Made by a program: the position numbers and the translations under genes. From Gordonia liuliyuniae (GTDB lineage: Bacteria > Actinomycetota > Actinomycetes > Mycobacteriales > Mycobacteriaceae), in NCBI RefSeq assembly GCF_021739025.1, contig NZ_JAKKOT010000002.1:62001-126000 (forward strand): 64,000 nucleotides of DNA, written 5' to 3'. The notes beneath the pieces are model-generated. The model was not told the DNA's origin, did no database searches, and worked only from the letters and a program-made list of their open reading frames with translations. Shown one piece after another: positions 27,433 to 35,849 of the stretch. The first letter of the stretch is position 1; each line of letters starts with the position of its first letter.

Positions 27433-28272
27433 TCAGAACCAGCGTTCGAGGACCCGAGCCACGCCGTCATCGGCGTTGGTTCCTGTGATCTCGTCGGCGG
27501 CGGCGAGAGCGACGGGGTCGCCGTTGCCCATGGCGACGCCGTGGGCGGCCCAGCGGAGCATCTCGACATCGTTCGGCATATCGCCGAACGCGATGACGGA
27601 CGACCCCGCGACGTCGGTGTTGGCGAGCAGCCACTGCAGACCGGACGCCTTGTGGACTCCGGGAACCGAGAGCTCGATGAGCCCGGTGTCGATGGAGAAG
27701 GTGACTTCGGCGAGATCACCGATGTGCGGGGTGATCAGTGCGGCCATCTCATGCGAAGTCATGCCGGGTTTGCGGGCGAGCAGCTTCACCGCGGGCAGCT
27801 CGGTGAGATGGTGGTCGGCGACCTCCACGTGGTCGGGATTGAGCCAGGCGTGCTCGTACCCCGCCGACGACACGAACGAGGGAGTCGCTGCGTCGTGCTC
27901 GACGGTGCCCGCCCGCTCGGCGGCCAGACCGCAGCCCGGGACGAGTTCGGTACACACCGTGCGCAGCGACTCCAGCACGTCGGGTCCGAGTTCGGCGGCG
28001 AACAGCACGACGTCCTCGCGCACGTCGTAGACGATCGCGCCGTTGGCGCAGACCGCGTACCGCACGGCGGCGGGCGTCGCGGCGAGTTGCTCGGCGATCT
28101 CGGGAATCCACCTCGGCGGGCGCCCCGTCGACAGCACCAGTTCGACGCCCGCGTCGGCGGCCCGCACCAAGATGTCACGCGTCGGCTGGGTGATCTGGTT
28201 GCGATCGTCGATGAGGGTGCCGTCGACGTCGGACGCGATCATCGTGGGAGGACCGAACCTCTCGTCGCTCAC
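27433..28272 (-). CDS. HAD-superfamily phosphatase, Cof-type (Rv3813c-like)
   Basis: 279 aa from GTG 28272, which overlaps the upstream acyltransferase stop (GTGA). Motif I SDVDGTLID (nucleophile Asp15, acid Asp17), motif II VLSTGRP, and motif IV FGDMPNDVEML near residue 230, with a C2B cap between: a Cof/YidA-type sugar or nucleotide phosphate phosphatase. Its last gene position after two acyltransferases matches my memory of Rv3813c-Rv3816c in M. tuberculosis. Substrate unknown. Confidence 0.9.
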   Translation of the reverse strand: MSDERFGPPTMIASDVDGTLIDDRNQITQPTRDILVRAADAGVELVLSTGRPPRWIPEIAEQLAATPAAVRYAVCANGAIVYDVREDVVLFAAELGPDVLESLRTVCTELVPGCGLAAERAGTVEHDAATPSFVSSAGYEHAWLNPDHVEVADHHLTELPAVKLLARKPGMTSHEMAALITPHIGDLAEVTFSIDTGLIELSVPGVHKASGLQWLLANTDVAGSSVIAFGDMPNDVEMLRWAAHGVAMGNGDPVALAAADEITGTNADDGVARVLERWF

Positions 28273-29045
28273 TCGCCCTGCCGTTTCGCCGCGCGCCGCG
28301 CAGCCTTCTCCTGAGCTTCCGCGTCTTCGATGACGAGAGCCTCCTCTGGTGTCGGGGCGCTGCCGCCGAGTCGTGCGGGCAACCAGTCGGCGCCCGCCGG
28401 TGCATCCGGATACCCGTCCTGGACGCAGTGCAGTTGGGCGACCATCACCTCGTGCAGCCGACGCGTCGCCCCGTCCGCACTGCGTTGGCCTGCCACGTCG
28501 CCGCCGTCGAACATCACCGGTCGTCCGAATGCCACATGGATGGGGATATGCGTGCGGCCGATTCTGCGTTTCGCGCCCTTGCTGAGCTGGCGTTGAGCGC
28601 CCCACACGATCACTGGGACCACCGGGACGCCTGCTTCGACGGCCATCCGGACGGCTCCGGTCTTGAACTCCTTGAGTTCGAAGCTTCGGCTGATGGTCGA
28701 CTCCGGGTAGACGGCGACGAGCTCACCGTGCGTCAGTGCGTCGACTGCTGCGCGATACGCCTCCGATCCGGCCGACCGGTCGACGGGGACGCTGCCGGTG
28801 TGGGCGACGAGGAACCTCATGATAGCCAGGTCCATCACCTCGGACTTGACCAGGAAACGTGCCCGTCGACCGCGCTCGCGCAGAGCGAGGCCGACGGGAA
28901 GGAAGTCTGCGTACCCGGTGTGGTTGATCGCCAGCACGCCACCGCCGTCCGGGATGTTGTCCAGTCCGTCGAAGCGCAGGCGGGTCCCCTGCACCGCGCG
29001 GATGGCTGCGGCAATCATCTCGAGGGTCCGATACACGGGCTCCAT
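28269..29045 (-). CDS. PlsC-type 1-acylglycerol-3-phosphate acyltransferase-like protein
   Basis: 258 aa. Acyltransferase motif I NHTGYADFLP (His42, Asp47), motif III VYPESTIS, and motif IV VPVVPVIVWG. The N terminus MEPVY matches that of the next gene, so the two are tandem paralogues. It transfers an acyl chain to a glycerophosphate or related acceptor at the membrane. Extended basic, charged C terminus (AQEKAARRAAKRQGE). Corresponds in order to the acyltransferase set Rv3814c-Rv3816c. Confidence 0.9.
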   Translation of the reverse strand: MEPVYRTLEMIAAAIRAVQGTRLRFDGLDNIPDGGGVLAINHTGYADFLPVGLALRERGRRARFLVKSEVMDLAIMRFLVAHTGSVPVDRSAGSEAYRAAVDALTHGELVAVYPESTISRSFELKEFKTGAVRMAVEAGVPVVPVIVWGAQRQLSKGAKRRIGRTHIPIHVAFGRPVMFDGGDVAGQRSADGATRRLHEVMVAQLHCVQDGYPDAPAGADWLPARLGGSAPTPEEALVIEDAEAQEKAARRAAKRQGE

Positions 29046-29063
29046 CGCCGTGAACCTCCTCGG

Positions 29064-29819
29064 TCAGTCCTCGCGCTCGGCGCGCTTGCGTGCCTTCTTC
29101 TCGGCGTCGGCGACGTCCATCGCGTTCGCCTCCTCGAGCGTCGGTGCTCCACCGCCGCGGGCGGCGGGAACCCAGAACTCGCCGGGAGGGTACGGGCCAT
29201 ACGTATCCTGCAGCTCGGTGAGCTTGGCGCGCATCGACTCGTGCAAGCGTGCGGTCAGTTCCGCGGGGGTGCCCTCCGGCTGGATCGGTTCGCTCACGCC
29301 GACCATGATCTTCGCGCCGCTGCGCCCCATGTTCCGCGGATGTCCCTTGGTCCAGATCCGCTGCGCACCCCACACGATGGTCGGGATGAGCGGTGCACCT
29401 GATTCGAGAGCCATTCGGGCAGCACCGCTCTTGAAACCCTTGAGTTCGAAACTCCGGCTGATCGTCGCCTCCGGGTAGACACCGACGAGTTCACCGCGCT
29501 TGAGGTAGTCGACCGCAGCCTGGTAGCTCTCCGCACCGTTCCCGCGGTCGACGGGGATGTGCTTGAGCGACCGCATGATCGGCCCCCCCACCGGGTTGTC
29601 GAAGACCTCTTTCTTCGCCATGAAGCGGACGTAGCGTCGCCCCTGCAGGAACGCGGGGATTCCCGCGAACGTGAAGTCGAGGTATCCGGTGTGGTTGAAC
29701 GCGACGACGCCGGGACCGTCGGCCGGCACGTTCTCGACCCCCGAGATATCGAGTTTGAGGCCCTGCGCAAGCCACAGCATGCGAGCAGTGGAGACGACTG
29801 ACGCGTACACGGGTTCCAT
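29064..29819 (-). CDS. PlsC-type acyltransferase, paralogue of the downstream gene
   Basis: 251 aa from ATG 29819; upstream in-frame codons to 29927 lack coding character and the MEPVY start matches the paralogue. Motif I NHTGYLDFTF (His43, Asp48), motif III VYPEATIS, and PLIPTIVWGAQRIW. It shares the ALESGAPLIP/VWGAQR layout with its neighbour 18 bp downstream and the same charged C-terminal tail (AEKKARKRAERED). First gene of the acyltransferase-acyltransferase-HAD operon; diverges from the Rieske/MBL gene. Confidence 0.9.
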   Translation of the reverse strand: MEPVYASVVSTARMLWLAQGLKLDISGVENVPADGPGVVAFNHTGYLDFTFAGIPAFLQGRRYVRFMAKKEVFDNPVGGPIMRSLKHIPVDRGNGAESYQAAVDYLKRGELVGVYPEATISRSFELKGFKSGAARMALESGAPLIPTIVWGAQRIWTKGHPRNMGRSGAKIMVGVSEPIQPEGTPAELTARLHESMRAKLTELQDTYGPYPPGEFWVPAARGGGAPTLEEANAMDVADAEKKARKRAERED

Positions 29820-29944
29820 ACGGGTGATCGTAGCCGGGACTTGTGACCCATGACGTACCGCCTGCGGACCCGCCGACAGGAAATGCGGTGCGTCGCGGCG
29901 ATAAGCTGGCCGGGTAGCAGTCCCCATCGAAAGGCACCAGCCCC

Positions 29945-31552
29945 GTGCAGATCACGAGCATCGGCCACGCCGGCTTCCACATCCAGACCGCGGCAGGCTC
30001 CATCGTCTGCGACCCCTGGGTGAACCCGGCCTATTTCGCGTCGTGGATCCCGTTCCCGGACAACACGGAACTGGACTGGCAGGCCATCGGCGACTGCGAC
30101 TACCTGTACGTCTCGCATCTCCACCGGGATCACTTCGACGAGAAGAACCTGATCGAGAACGTCAACAAGGACGCGACGGTCCTGCTGCCGGATTACCCGG
30201 TGCCGGATCTCAAGCGCGAACTGGAGCGGCTGGGGTTCACGAAGTTCCTGGAGACCGACGACTCGACGAAGCATCGCCTCTCCGGCCCCAAGGGCGACCT
30301 GGACGTCATGATCATCGCGTTGCGCGCGCCGGCCGACGGCCCGATCGGCGACTCCGGCCTGATCGTCGACGACGGCGAGACCGTCTGCTTCAACATGAAC
30401 GATGCTCGGCCCGTCGACCTCGACGTGGTGCGCGAACAGTTCGGTCGCGTCGACGTCCACCTCCTCCAGTACTCGGGCGCGATCTGGTACCCGATGGTCT
30501 ACGACATCCCCCGCAAGTCGAAGGCCAACTTCGCGATGCAGAAACGCCAGCGCGGCATGGACCGGGCGCGCTCGTACATCGAACAGGTCGACGCCACCTG
30601 GGTGGTCCCGTCCGCGGGCCCGCCGATGTTCCTGGACGACGACCTGTACTCGTTGAACGACTTCAACACCGGCAGCGACGCCGACAAGGCGAGCATCTTC
30701 CCCGACCAGGCCGACTTCCTGGAGCAGATGCGTATCCACGGCACCGACGACGGCATCCGTCACCGCGGCCTGATGATGGTGTCGGGTTCGGCAGCCGACT
30801 TCCGCGGCGACGAACTCCTCGAACTGTCGCACCCGTACCCGCCCGAGCAGATCTTCGGCGAAGGCAAGAAGGCATACCTCGACTCGATGAAGGAGAAGTT
30901 CGCGCCGATCATCGCAGCCGAGAAGGCGACGTGGGCGCCCGCCGACGGCGAACCGCTCCTCCCCCAGTTGAAGGCACTGTTCGAGCCGATCATGGCGGCG
31001 TCGGATCTGATCTCGGACGGCATCGGATACTCCGTCGGACTCGTGGTCTTCCCGGAAGGGAGCGATCCGAAGGGTCCGGACGTGCAGACGTTCGTTCTCG
31101 ACTTCCCCGCCCGGACCGTCCGCATGGCCGAGGACGGTGACGGCAAGTACCGCTACGGATTCCGGATCGCGGCGGAGCTGGTCCGCACGGTGCTGCGCGA
31201 CGACGAGCCGGACTGGGTCAACACGATCTTCCTGTCGACACGGTTCACGACGTGGCGCATCGGCGGCTACAACGAGTACCTGTACACGTTCTTCAAGTGC
31301 CTGACCGACGAGCGGATCGCGTACGCGGACGGCTGGTTCAACGAGGCGCACGACGACGAGGCCTCGATCGAACTGGACGGATGGAAGATCCAGCGGCGCT
31401 GTCCGCATCTGAAGGCCGACCTCAGCGCGTTCGGCGTCGTCGAAGGCGAAAAACTGACCTGCAACCTTCACGGGTGGCAGTGGGATCTGCCGAGCGGACG
31501 CTGTTTGACCTCCAAGGGGCACGAATTGCGCTCGGAGCGAGCGGAGTCATGA
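29945..31552 (+). CDS. Metallo-beta-lactamase-fold plus Rieske [2Fe-2S] protein (Rv3818-like)
   Basis: 535 aa from GTG 29945, with GAAAGG upstream. The N-terminal half is an MBL fold with VSHLHRDHFD (His58, His60, Asp62, His63), an UlaG/CMP-sialate-hydroxylase-like metal site. The C-terminal ~60 residues hold a Rieske cluster motif: CPH (Cys486, His488) and CNLHGW (Cys506, His509). The fusion resembles the architecture of CMP-N-acetylneuraminate monooxygenase with the Rieske part moved to the end. It may be an oxygenase or redox enzyme with a lipid-like substrate, given the acyltransferases next door; this is inference. Matches M. tuberculosis Rv3818 in position and type. A TetR gene follows after 15 bp. 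Confidence 0.88.
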   Translation: MQITSIGHAGFHIQTAAGSIVCDPWVNPAYFASWIPFPDNTELDWQAIGDCDYLYVSHLHRDHFDEKNLIENVNKDATVLLPDYPVPDLKRELERLGFTKFLETDDSTKHRLSGPKGDLDVMIIALRAPADGPIGDSGLIVDDGETVCFNMNDARPVDLDVVREQFGRVDVHLLQYSGAIWYPMVYDIPRKSKANFAMQKRQRGMDRARSYIEQVDATWVVPSAGPPMFLDDDLYSLNDFNTGSDADKASIFPDQADFLEQMRIHGTDDGIRHRGLMMVSGSAADFRGDELLELSHPYPPEQIFGEGKKAYLDSMKEKFAPIIAAEKATWAPADGEPLLPQLKALFEPIMAASDLISDGIGYSVGLVVFPEGSDPKGPDVQTFVLDFPARTVRMAEDGDGKYRYGFRIAAELVRTVLRDDEPDWVNTIFLSTRFTTWRIGGYNEYLYTFFKCLTDERIAYADGWFNEAHDDEASIELDGWKIQRRCPHLKADLSAFGVVEGEKLTCNLHGWQWDLPSGRCLTSKGHELRSERAES

Positions 31553-31567
31553 GTCGATGAGGACACC

Positions 31568-32215
31568 GTGACCGGCCGCTCACCCAGGCCGGGCGAAGCC
31601 GCCCGATCGTACGGCGGCCGGTCGCTCGCCGATCGCCGCGCCGACCGGCGGGCCAGGTTTCACGAGGCCGGCGTCGAACTGTTCGGCACCGTCGGCTTCG
31701 CACGGGTGACGATCTCGGCGCTGTGCACCGAAGCCGGACTGTCGCGTAGACAGTTCTACGAGGAGTTCTCGGGCAGCGAAGATCTGATGACCGAGATCTA
31801 CGACGTCATCCAGCAGATGACGCGCGAGCGCGTCACGGAGGCCGTACGCGCTGCGGACCGCTCTGATCTGAGCGTCGTCGCGCATGCGGCGATCGCCGCG
31901 TACATCGACGCCGTCGCCACTGATCCACGGCTTGTGCGCTGTCTGTTCGTCGAGGTCGGTGGCATCTCCGAGACGATGGAGAAGCATCGGGTCGCCGGAC
32001 GCGATGACTGGGCTGGGTACATCGCGGACGTGGTCGCGAGCCTGCCGAACTCGCCGTGTCGAACGATCGACTATCGGGCGACGGCGTTCATCGGCTCGCT
32101 GATCGCGGTGGTCCATCGGTGGGCGACGTCGGAGCAACGGCCGGACCGCAGCGAGATCATCGACCTGCTGTCCGACATGCTGCTGCGGCTCGCGGCCGAC
32201 GAGGAGACCACCTGA
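31568..32215 (+). CDS. TetR-family transcriptional regulator
   Basis: 215 aa, GTG start. N-terminal TetR helix-turn-helix: GFARVTISALCTEAGLSRRQFYEEF (about residues 40-64, written here in part as VTISALCTEAGLSRRQFY), then the variable ligand-binding domain. It sits 15 bp after the Rieske/MBL gene on the same strand, so it may be co-transcribed and control that gene or the acyltransferases. A perfect 8+8 palindrome at 32329-32348 downstream has the size of a TetR-type operator, but no coding gene starts after it on this strand. Confidence 0.88.
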   Translation: MTGRSPRPGEAARSYGGRSLADRRADRRARFHEAGVELFGTVGFARVTISALCTEAGLSRRQFYEEFSGSEDLMTEIYDVIQQMTRERVTEAVRAADRSDLSVVAHAAIAAYIDAVATDPRLVRCLFVEVGGISETMEKHRVAGRDDWAGYIADVVASLPNSPCRTIDYRATAFIGSLIAVVHRWATSEQRPDRSEIIDLLSDMLLRLAADEETT

Positions 32216-32328
32216 CGCCTCGGCGGTCACACGCCGTGCGTTCGTCACACGTGAAATCCGTACCGGGGCCGTTCGAGCCGATGACGGTCGTAGCGGTAAG
32301 GGTAACCTCGTGATACGTTTACAGCGAA

Positions 32329-32348
32329 GTGAGACTATTGAGTCTCAC
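32329..32348. repeat. Palindrome GTGAGACT-N4-AGTCTCAC
   Basis: Perfect 8-bp arms around ATTG. It is the first of several hairpins in this 303-bp convergent intergenic region (32216-32518). It could be a TetR-type operator in front of a non-coding transcript or the 5' hairpin of that transcript. Confidence 0.7.
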
Positions 32349-32354
32349 ACGCGC

Positions 32355-32491
32355 GGCCGTCGAGGGGGTTCCACCGACGGCCTATCAGGCTCGATCCGGG
32401 TGGAATCGGGGCTCTTGGGAGGGAGCTACTCGGATCGCTGGAGCGCGGCACAGGACAGAGCTGGTCCGCCCACTCGGCCCTGTGCCGCGCT
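32355..32491 (+). ncRNA. Candidate structured non-coding RNA (strand uncertain)
   Basis: Three consecutive stems occupy a region with no credible ORF: GGCCGTCG (32355-32362) with 32375-32382; CGATCCG (32392-32398) with CGGATCG (32431-32437), which contains a smaller GC-rich internal hairpin; and a 13-bp perfect stem AGCGCGGCACAGG (32442-32454) with 32479-32491 followed by TTCCCC, which could terminate transcription. A TACGTT box upstream (32314-32319) might be a -10. I could not match it to a known riboswitch, 6S, 4.5S or tmRNA. The inverted repeats also fold on the other strand. Confidence 0.4.
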
Positions 32492-32518
32492 TCCCCGTTC
32501 ACACTCCGGGTGCACGCC

Positions 32519-33286
32519 TCACAGCCCCAGCCAACCGAGATGATCGCTGAGCAGCGCATAGCCGACGAACGCGACGATGTCGATGGTCCCGTGCGCGACG
32601 ATCAGCGGCCACAGACGGCTCGTCTTCTGATACCAGCGGCCGAACACCAGCCCCATCACGACGTTGCCGAGCCCGCCGCCGACACCCTGATACAGGTGGT
32701 ACGAGCCGCGCAGTAGTGACGACACGGCGAGGCTCGCACCGTCGCGGACACCGAGTTGCTTCAACCGCACCATCAGATAGCCGACGACGATCACCTCTTC
32801 GGCGACAGCGTTGCCGACCGCGACCAGACACAGCAGCACGATGCGCCACCACGGGGCGTCGTCCGATGCGGGCACGAGACTCGCGTTGAATCCGAACGCG
32901 GACGCCGCGGCGACGAGCGCGAGTCCGGGCAGCCCGATCAGGGCGGCCAGCCCGAGTCCGGGAGGCAGATCTCGACCGGTCGGTCGGCCGATCCCCCATG
33001 CCGACGGACGGAATCCGCTGCGCCACAGCAGGTACACGCCGAGCGCTCCGATCGCGAACAGCTTCACGATCCGCATAAGCTCACGCGCCACATCGATCGC
33101 CACATGGGACGACGTCTCCGGATTGAGCGCGACGGTCGTCTCCGCGACACCCGCGCCGACCCACATCTCGATCAGGGACAGGATCGCGGACAGCCCGGAG
33201 AACCCGAAGGTGAAGATCGCGACCAGAACTATCTCGACGACGATCGCCCGCCGTTCTCGGGGGTCGTCGACTCGATTCACCTGCAC
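32519..33286 (-). CDS. CPBP-family (Abi) putative intramembrane protease
   Basis: 255 aa, GTG start, about six to eight hydrophobic segments. Motif 1 is EE followed by VIVVGYLMVRL, motif 2 SLLRGSYHLYQG and motif 3 VAHGTIDI, the pattern of CPBP (CaaX protease/bacteriocin-processing) proteins. The Arg of the classical EExxxR motif is not at its usual spacing, a variation I have seen in actinobacterial members. Catalytic activity is therefore uncertain. Inner membrane. It lies 56 bp after the iron-box-controlled DUF2470 gene on the same strand and may be read through from it. Confidence 0.82.
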   Translation of the reverse strand: MQVNRVDDPRERRAIVVEIVLVAIFTFGFSGLSAILSLIEMWVGAGVAETTVALNPETSSHVAIDVARELMRIVKLFAIGALGVYLLWRSGFRPSAWGIGRPTGRDLPPGLGLAALIGLPGLALVAAASAFGFNASLVPASDDAPWWRIVLLCLVAVGNAVAEEVIVVGYLMVRLKQLGVRDGASLAVSSLLRGSYHLYQGVGGGLGNVVMGLVFGRWYQKTSRLWPLIVAHGTIDIVAFVGYALLSDHLGWLGL

Positions 33287-33342
33287 CGTGCCAGGTTAGG
33301 GGATCTCGACTCGGGAGGCCCCGCCTCCGCGGTGAGCGGCGG

Positions 33343-34104
33343 TCAGTGGGAGGACTGGCGGTCGAGCTCCGGATGCAGGGCGAGCGCGTGGAGGGCGGCC
33401 GAGAGGTCGGCGACCCGGCCGACCGGGCGGCTGAACGGGAGGCGAACGTCCACGTCGGAGTCGGCGGTCTCGACACGGAAGGTCAGGCCGAAGCGGTCGA
33501 GTCGAAGCGGTCGGACACGCCCGGACCGCAGCGCGGCCGGGATCCGGAGCGCCAGCTGGTGGACGAGGTCGGCGTGGTCGGACTCGAGATGGGCGAGCCA
33601 GTCGTTCTCGTACGCCCAGAACACGTCGGGCTCAGCGCAGGCCAGCTCGTCGACGGCCACCGCGCCGGCGCCGATCGAGGTGGCGATGACGGCCGTCTCC
33701 AACGCCATGCGGACCATCGAGTAGCCGTGTCCGACGTCAAGCAGCCGTTCGTCGGGGTGGTCCCCCGCGATCTCGACGGCCAATTCGCGCTGCAGGTCCG
33801 TCGGCACCTCGTGCAACCCCCCGGTCAACCACACGAGCGCCCGAACACGTTCACGCAATTGCAGTGGGGCGCAGTCGATCACCTCGACGACGCACCTGCG
33901 CTCACCGTCACCCCCCGCGACAGCGAGCGCCGGTGCGTCGTCGTTGATGAGCAGAAACGCGTCGCCTTCGAACAGGTGGATCATCGAGATCTCGTCGCAC
34001 GCGTCGGCCGACGCGGCCCCGTCGACGGAGAGGGTTCCGCCCCGTGCTCGGCGGCAGGCCGTCTGGATCATTTCGGCGTCGCAAGGGGCAACGATCGTGG
34101 CCAT
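33343..34104 (-). CDS. DUF2470-type protein, iron-regulated (Rv3839-like)
   Basis: 253 aa from ATG 34104, with a strong SD (GGAGG, 5 nt spacing); the ATG at 34119 has none. The fold resembles the FMN-binding split-barrel/HugZ-like haem-utilisation proteins with a C-terminal DUF2470 domain (ALRSGRVRPLRLDRFGLTFRVETADSDVDVRLPFSRPVGRVADLSAALHALALH, about 185-245, quoted only in part: LPFSRPVGRVADLSAALHAL). M. tuberculosis Rv3839 is an IdeR-regulated gene of this type beside pheA. Two iron boxes precede it here. It is likely cytosolic and linked to iron or haem handling; the reaction is unknown. Confidence 0.82.
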   Translation of the reverse strand: MATIVAPCDAEMIQTACRRARGGTLSVDGAASADACDEISMIHLFEGDAFLLINDDAPALAVAGGDGERRCVVEVIDCAPLQLRERVRALVWLTGGLHEVPTDLQRELAVEIAGDHPDERLLDVGHGYSMVRMALETAVIATSIGAGAVAVDELACAEPDVFWAYENDWLAHLESDHADLVHQLALRIPAALRSGRVRPLRLDRFGLTFRVETADSDVDVRLPFSRPVGRVADLSAALHALALHPELDRQSSH

Positions 34105-34146
34105 GGGATCCTCCAGCATTCTTCTCGTGCACCGAACCTCGGCGAT

Positions 34147-34180
34147 ATAGGTAACCCTAACTTACGTATGCCTAACCTAG
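34147..34180 (-). promoter_or_regulatory. Tandem IdeR/DtxR iron boxes
   Basis: Two overlapping 19-bp sites resemble the consensus TTAGGTTAGGCTAACCTAA: ATAGGTAACCCTAACTTAC (34147-34165, about 13 of 19) and TTACGTATGCCTAACCTAG (34162-34180, about 14 of 19). They lie 43-76 bp upstream of the DUF2470 start, where iron-loaded IdeR would repress. The pheA start is 93 bp away on the other side. Confidence 0.75.
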
Positions 34181-34260
34181 TTCCCGGATGGATGTGCGTC
34201 AATGCTTCGGTTCACCTCGAGCACAATGGCCGCGTCGCTCGACCCCCCCCGTCTCTCGAC

Positions 34261-34266
34261 TACTGT
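34261..34266 (+). promoter_or_regulatory. -10 box for leaderless pheA mRNA
   Basis: TACTGT ends 6 bp before the GTG at 34273, with no SD sequence between. Confidence 0.5.
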
Positions 34267-34272
34267 GGAGAC

Positions 34273-35196
34273 GTGCCAGTCTTCGCTTACTTCGGTCCCG
34301 CAGGCACCTTCACCGAGATGGCTCTCGACGCGATCCTCACCACCCGCTCCGACGCCGATTCCGCCGACAAGCGCGCACTGGGAAGCCCACTCGCGGTGAT
34401 CGCCGCCGTCCGAGCGGGCGACGCCGACTTTGGCTGTGTGCCCATCGAGAGCTCACTGGAAGGCGCCGTCCCGGCAACCATGGACGCGCTGGTCCCCCAC
34501 CGCGGACAGACTCGCGTGCAGGCCTACGCGGAAGTCGCCCTCGATATCGCCTTCCGAGTCGCCGCTCGCGAACCTCTCGCCGACGCCGCGGTCGCCACGA
34601 TCGCGGCGTACCCGGTGGCCGCAGCGCAGGTCCGCCGCAGCGTCGCCGAGAGGTTCCCGAACGCGGAGTTCGTGATCGCGACGTCGAATGCGGGCGCCGC
34701 AGCCGACGTCGAAGCCGGTCGCGCCGATGCGGCGGTGACGACGGCTGCCGCCGCCGCACTCCACGGCCTCGTCACCCTCGCCGACGGCGTCGCCGACGCC
34801 GACGACGCCGTCACCCGCTTCCTTCTCCTCGGGCCGCCCGGACCGCCGCCGCAGGCGACCGGAGCCGACCGCACCAGTGTGATCCTCGACCTCCCCAACA
34901 CCCCGGGCAGCCTGGTGTCAGCAATGAACGAGTTCGCGATGCGGGGCGTCGACCTCACTCGCATCGAGTCGCGCCCGCGCGGCGCGGGCGCTCCGGGCCA
35001 GTACCGCTTCTATCTCGACGCGTGCGGACACGTGGACGACGCCGCCGTCGGCGAGGCGCTGCGTGCGCTGCACCGGACCGCTGAGAACGTCGTCTATCTG
35101 GGATCATGGCCGAAAGACCGCGGCACCGCGGCCGAACCGCCCGACCACCACGAGTCCCACGAGTGGTTCGCGAACCTGCTGCAAGGAGAGGACTGA
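34273..35196 (+). CDS. pheA: Prephenate dehydratase
   Basis: 307 aa from GTG 34273. Starts with the signature FAYFGPAGTFTEMAL and carries CVPIESSLEGAVPATMDAL and the catalytic TRF motif (Thr181-Arg182-Phe183). A C-terminal ACT domain (LPNTPGSLVSAMNEFAMRGV, ESRP) provides feedback control by phenylalanine. It converts prephenate to phenylpyruvate in phenylalanine synthesis; monofunctional, no chorismate mutase domain. The phosphoglycerate mutase-like gene follows 1 bp after its stop, as in M. tuberculosis Rv3838c-Rv3837c. Probably translated from a leaderless mRNA. Confidence 0.97.
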   Translation: MPVFAYFGPAGTFTEMALDAILTTRSDADSADKRALGSPLAVIAAVRAGDADFGCVPIESSLEGAVPATMDALVPHRGQTRVQAYAEVALDIAFRVAAREPLADAAVATIAAYPVAAAQVRRSVAERFPNAEFVIATSNAGAAADVEAGRADAAVTTAAAAALHGLVTLADGVADADDAVTRFLLLGPPGPPPQATGADRTSVILDLPNTPGSLVSAMNEFAMRGVDLTRIESRPRGAGAPGQYRFYLDACGHVDDAAVGEALRALHRTAENVVYLGSWPKDRGTAAEPPDHHESHEWFANLLQGED

Positions 35197-35197
35197 C

Positions 35198-35845
35198 ATG
35201 GCCCGGCTCCATCTGGTCCGACACGGCGAGACCACATCCAACGTCATGCGGATCCTCGACACCGCACTCCCCGGCGCGTCGCTCACCGATTTCGGCGCCC
35301 GCCAAGGTGTGCGATTCGGTTTGGAGCATCCGGACGGGAAACCCGCCGTCCTCGCCCACTCGGTCGCGCACCGTGCGCGCCAGACCGCCGACATGATCGC
35401 GTCGGTCTGGGAGGCCGACACCGTCGCCGTCGACGGCGTCCACGAAGTCCAGGTCGGTGACCTGGAGGGGAAGACCGACACCGAGTCGCACAAAGTGTTC
35501 CACGACGTCGTGACCCGTTGGCATCACGGCGAACTCGACGCCCGGCTGCCCGGCGGCGAATCGTTGGAAATGCTGCACGAACGCTATCTCCCGGTCGTCG
35601 ACGAGCTCACCACGAAGTACGTGACCGGTGAGGGACGGGACGTCTACCTCGTCTCGCACGGCGCCGCGATCCGGTTGATCGCCGCCCACCTGTCCGGCAT
35701 CGACTCGGAGTTCGCGCTCAAGAACTTCCTCCCGAACACCGGGTCCATCGTCCTGGAGTCCGGTAACAGCGGCTGGACGGTCACCCAGTGGGGCACCGCC
35801 GACTTGCCCGCAGGCGACGGGAGCCCCGCAGACCCGATGGGCTGA
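35198..35845 (+). CDS. Histidine phosphatase / phosphoglycerate mutase-like protein (Rv3837c-like)
   Basis: 215 aa from ATG 35198, SD AAGGAGAG. The phosphohistidine motif is LVRHGET (His9). The second His is in VSHGAAIRL near residue 150, and a Glu in the GDLEGK segment acts as acid. It belongs to the broad acid-phosphatase branch; glycolytic mutase activity is unlikely because residues and length differ from GpmA. It forms an operon with pheA. Substrate unknown. Confidence 0.92.
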   Translation: MARLHLVRHGETTSNVMRILDTALPGASLTDFGARQGVRFGLEHPDGKPAVLAHSVAHRARQTADMIASVWEADTVAVDGVHEVQVGDLEGKTDTESHKVFHDVVTRWHHGELDARLPGGESLEMLHERYLPVVDELTTKYVTGEGRDVYLVSHGAAIRLIAAHLSGIDSEFALKNFLPNTGSIVLESGNSGWTVTQWGTADLPAGDGSPADPMG

Positions 35846-35849
35846 GAAT

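Noticed and set aside
32355..32491. Known riboswitch or housekeeping RNA (guanidine, SAM, ydaO, 6S, 4.5S, tmRNA)
   Set aside because: None of the conserved sequence cores I know for these classes is present, so no family name is given.
32310..32550. Short ORFs of 73-77 codons in the hairpin region
   Set aside because: They run through strong stem-loops and into the convergent CPBP gene, and their products are Arg/Pro/Gly-rich without motifs.
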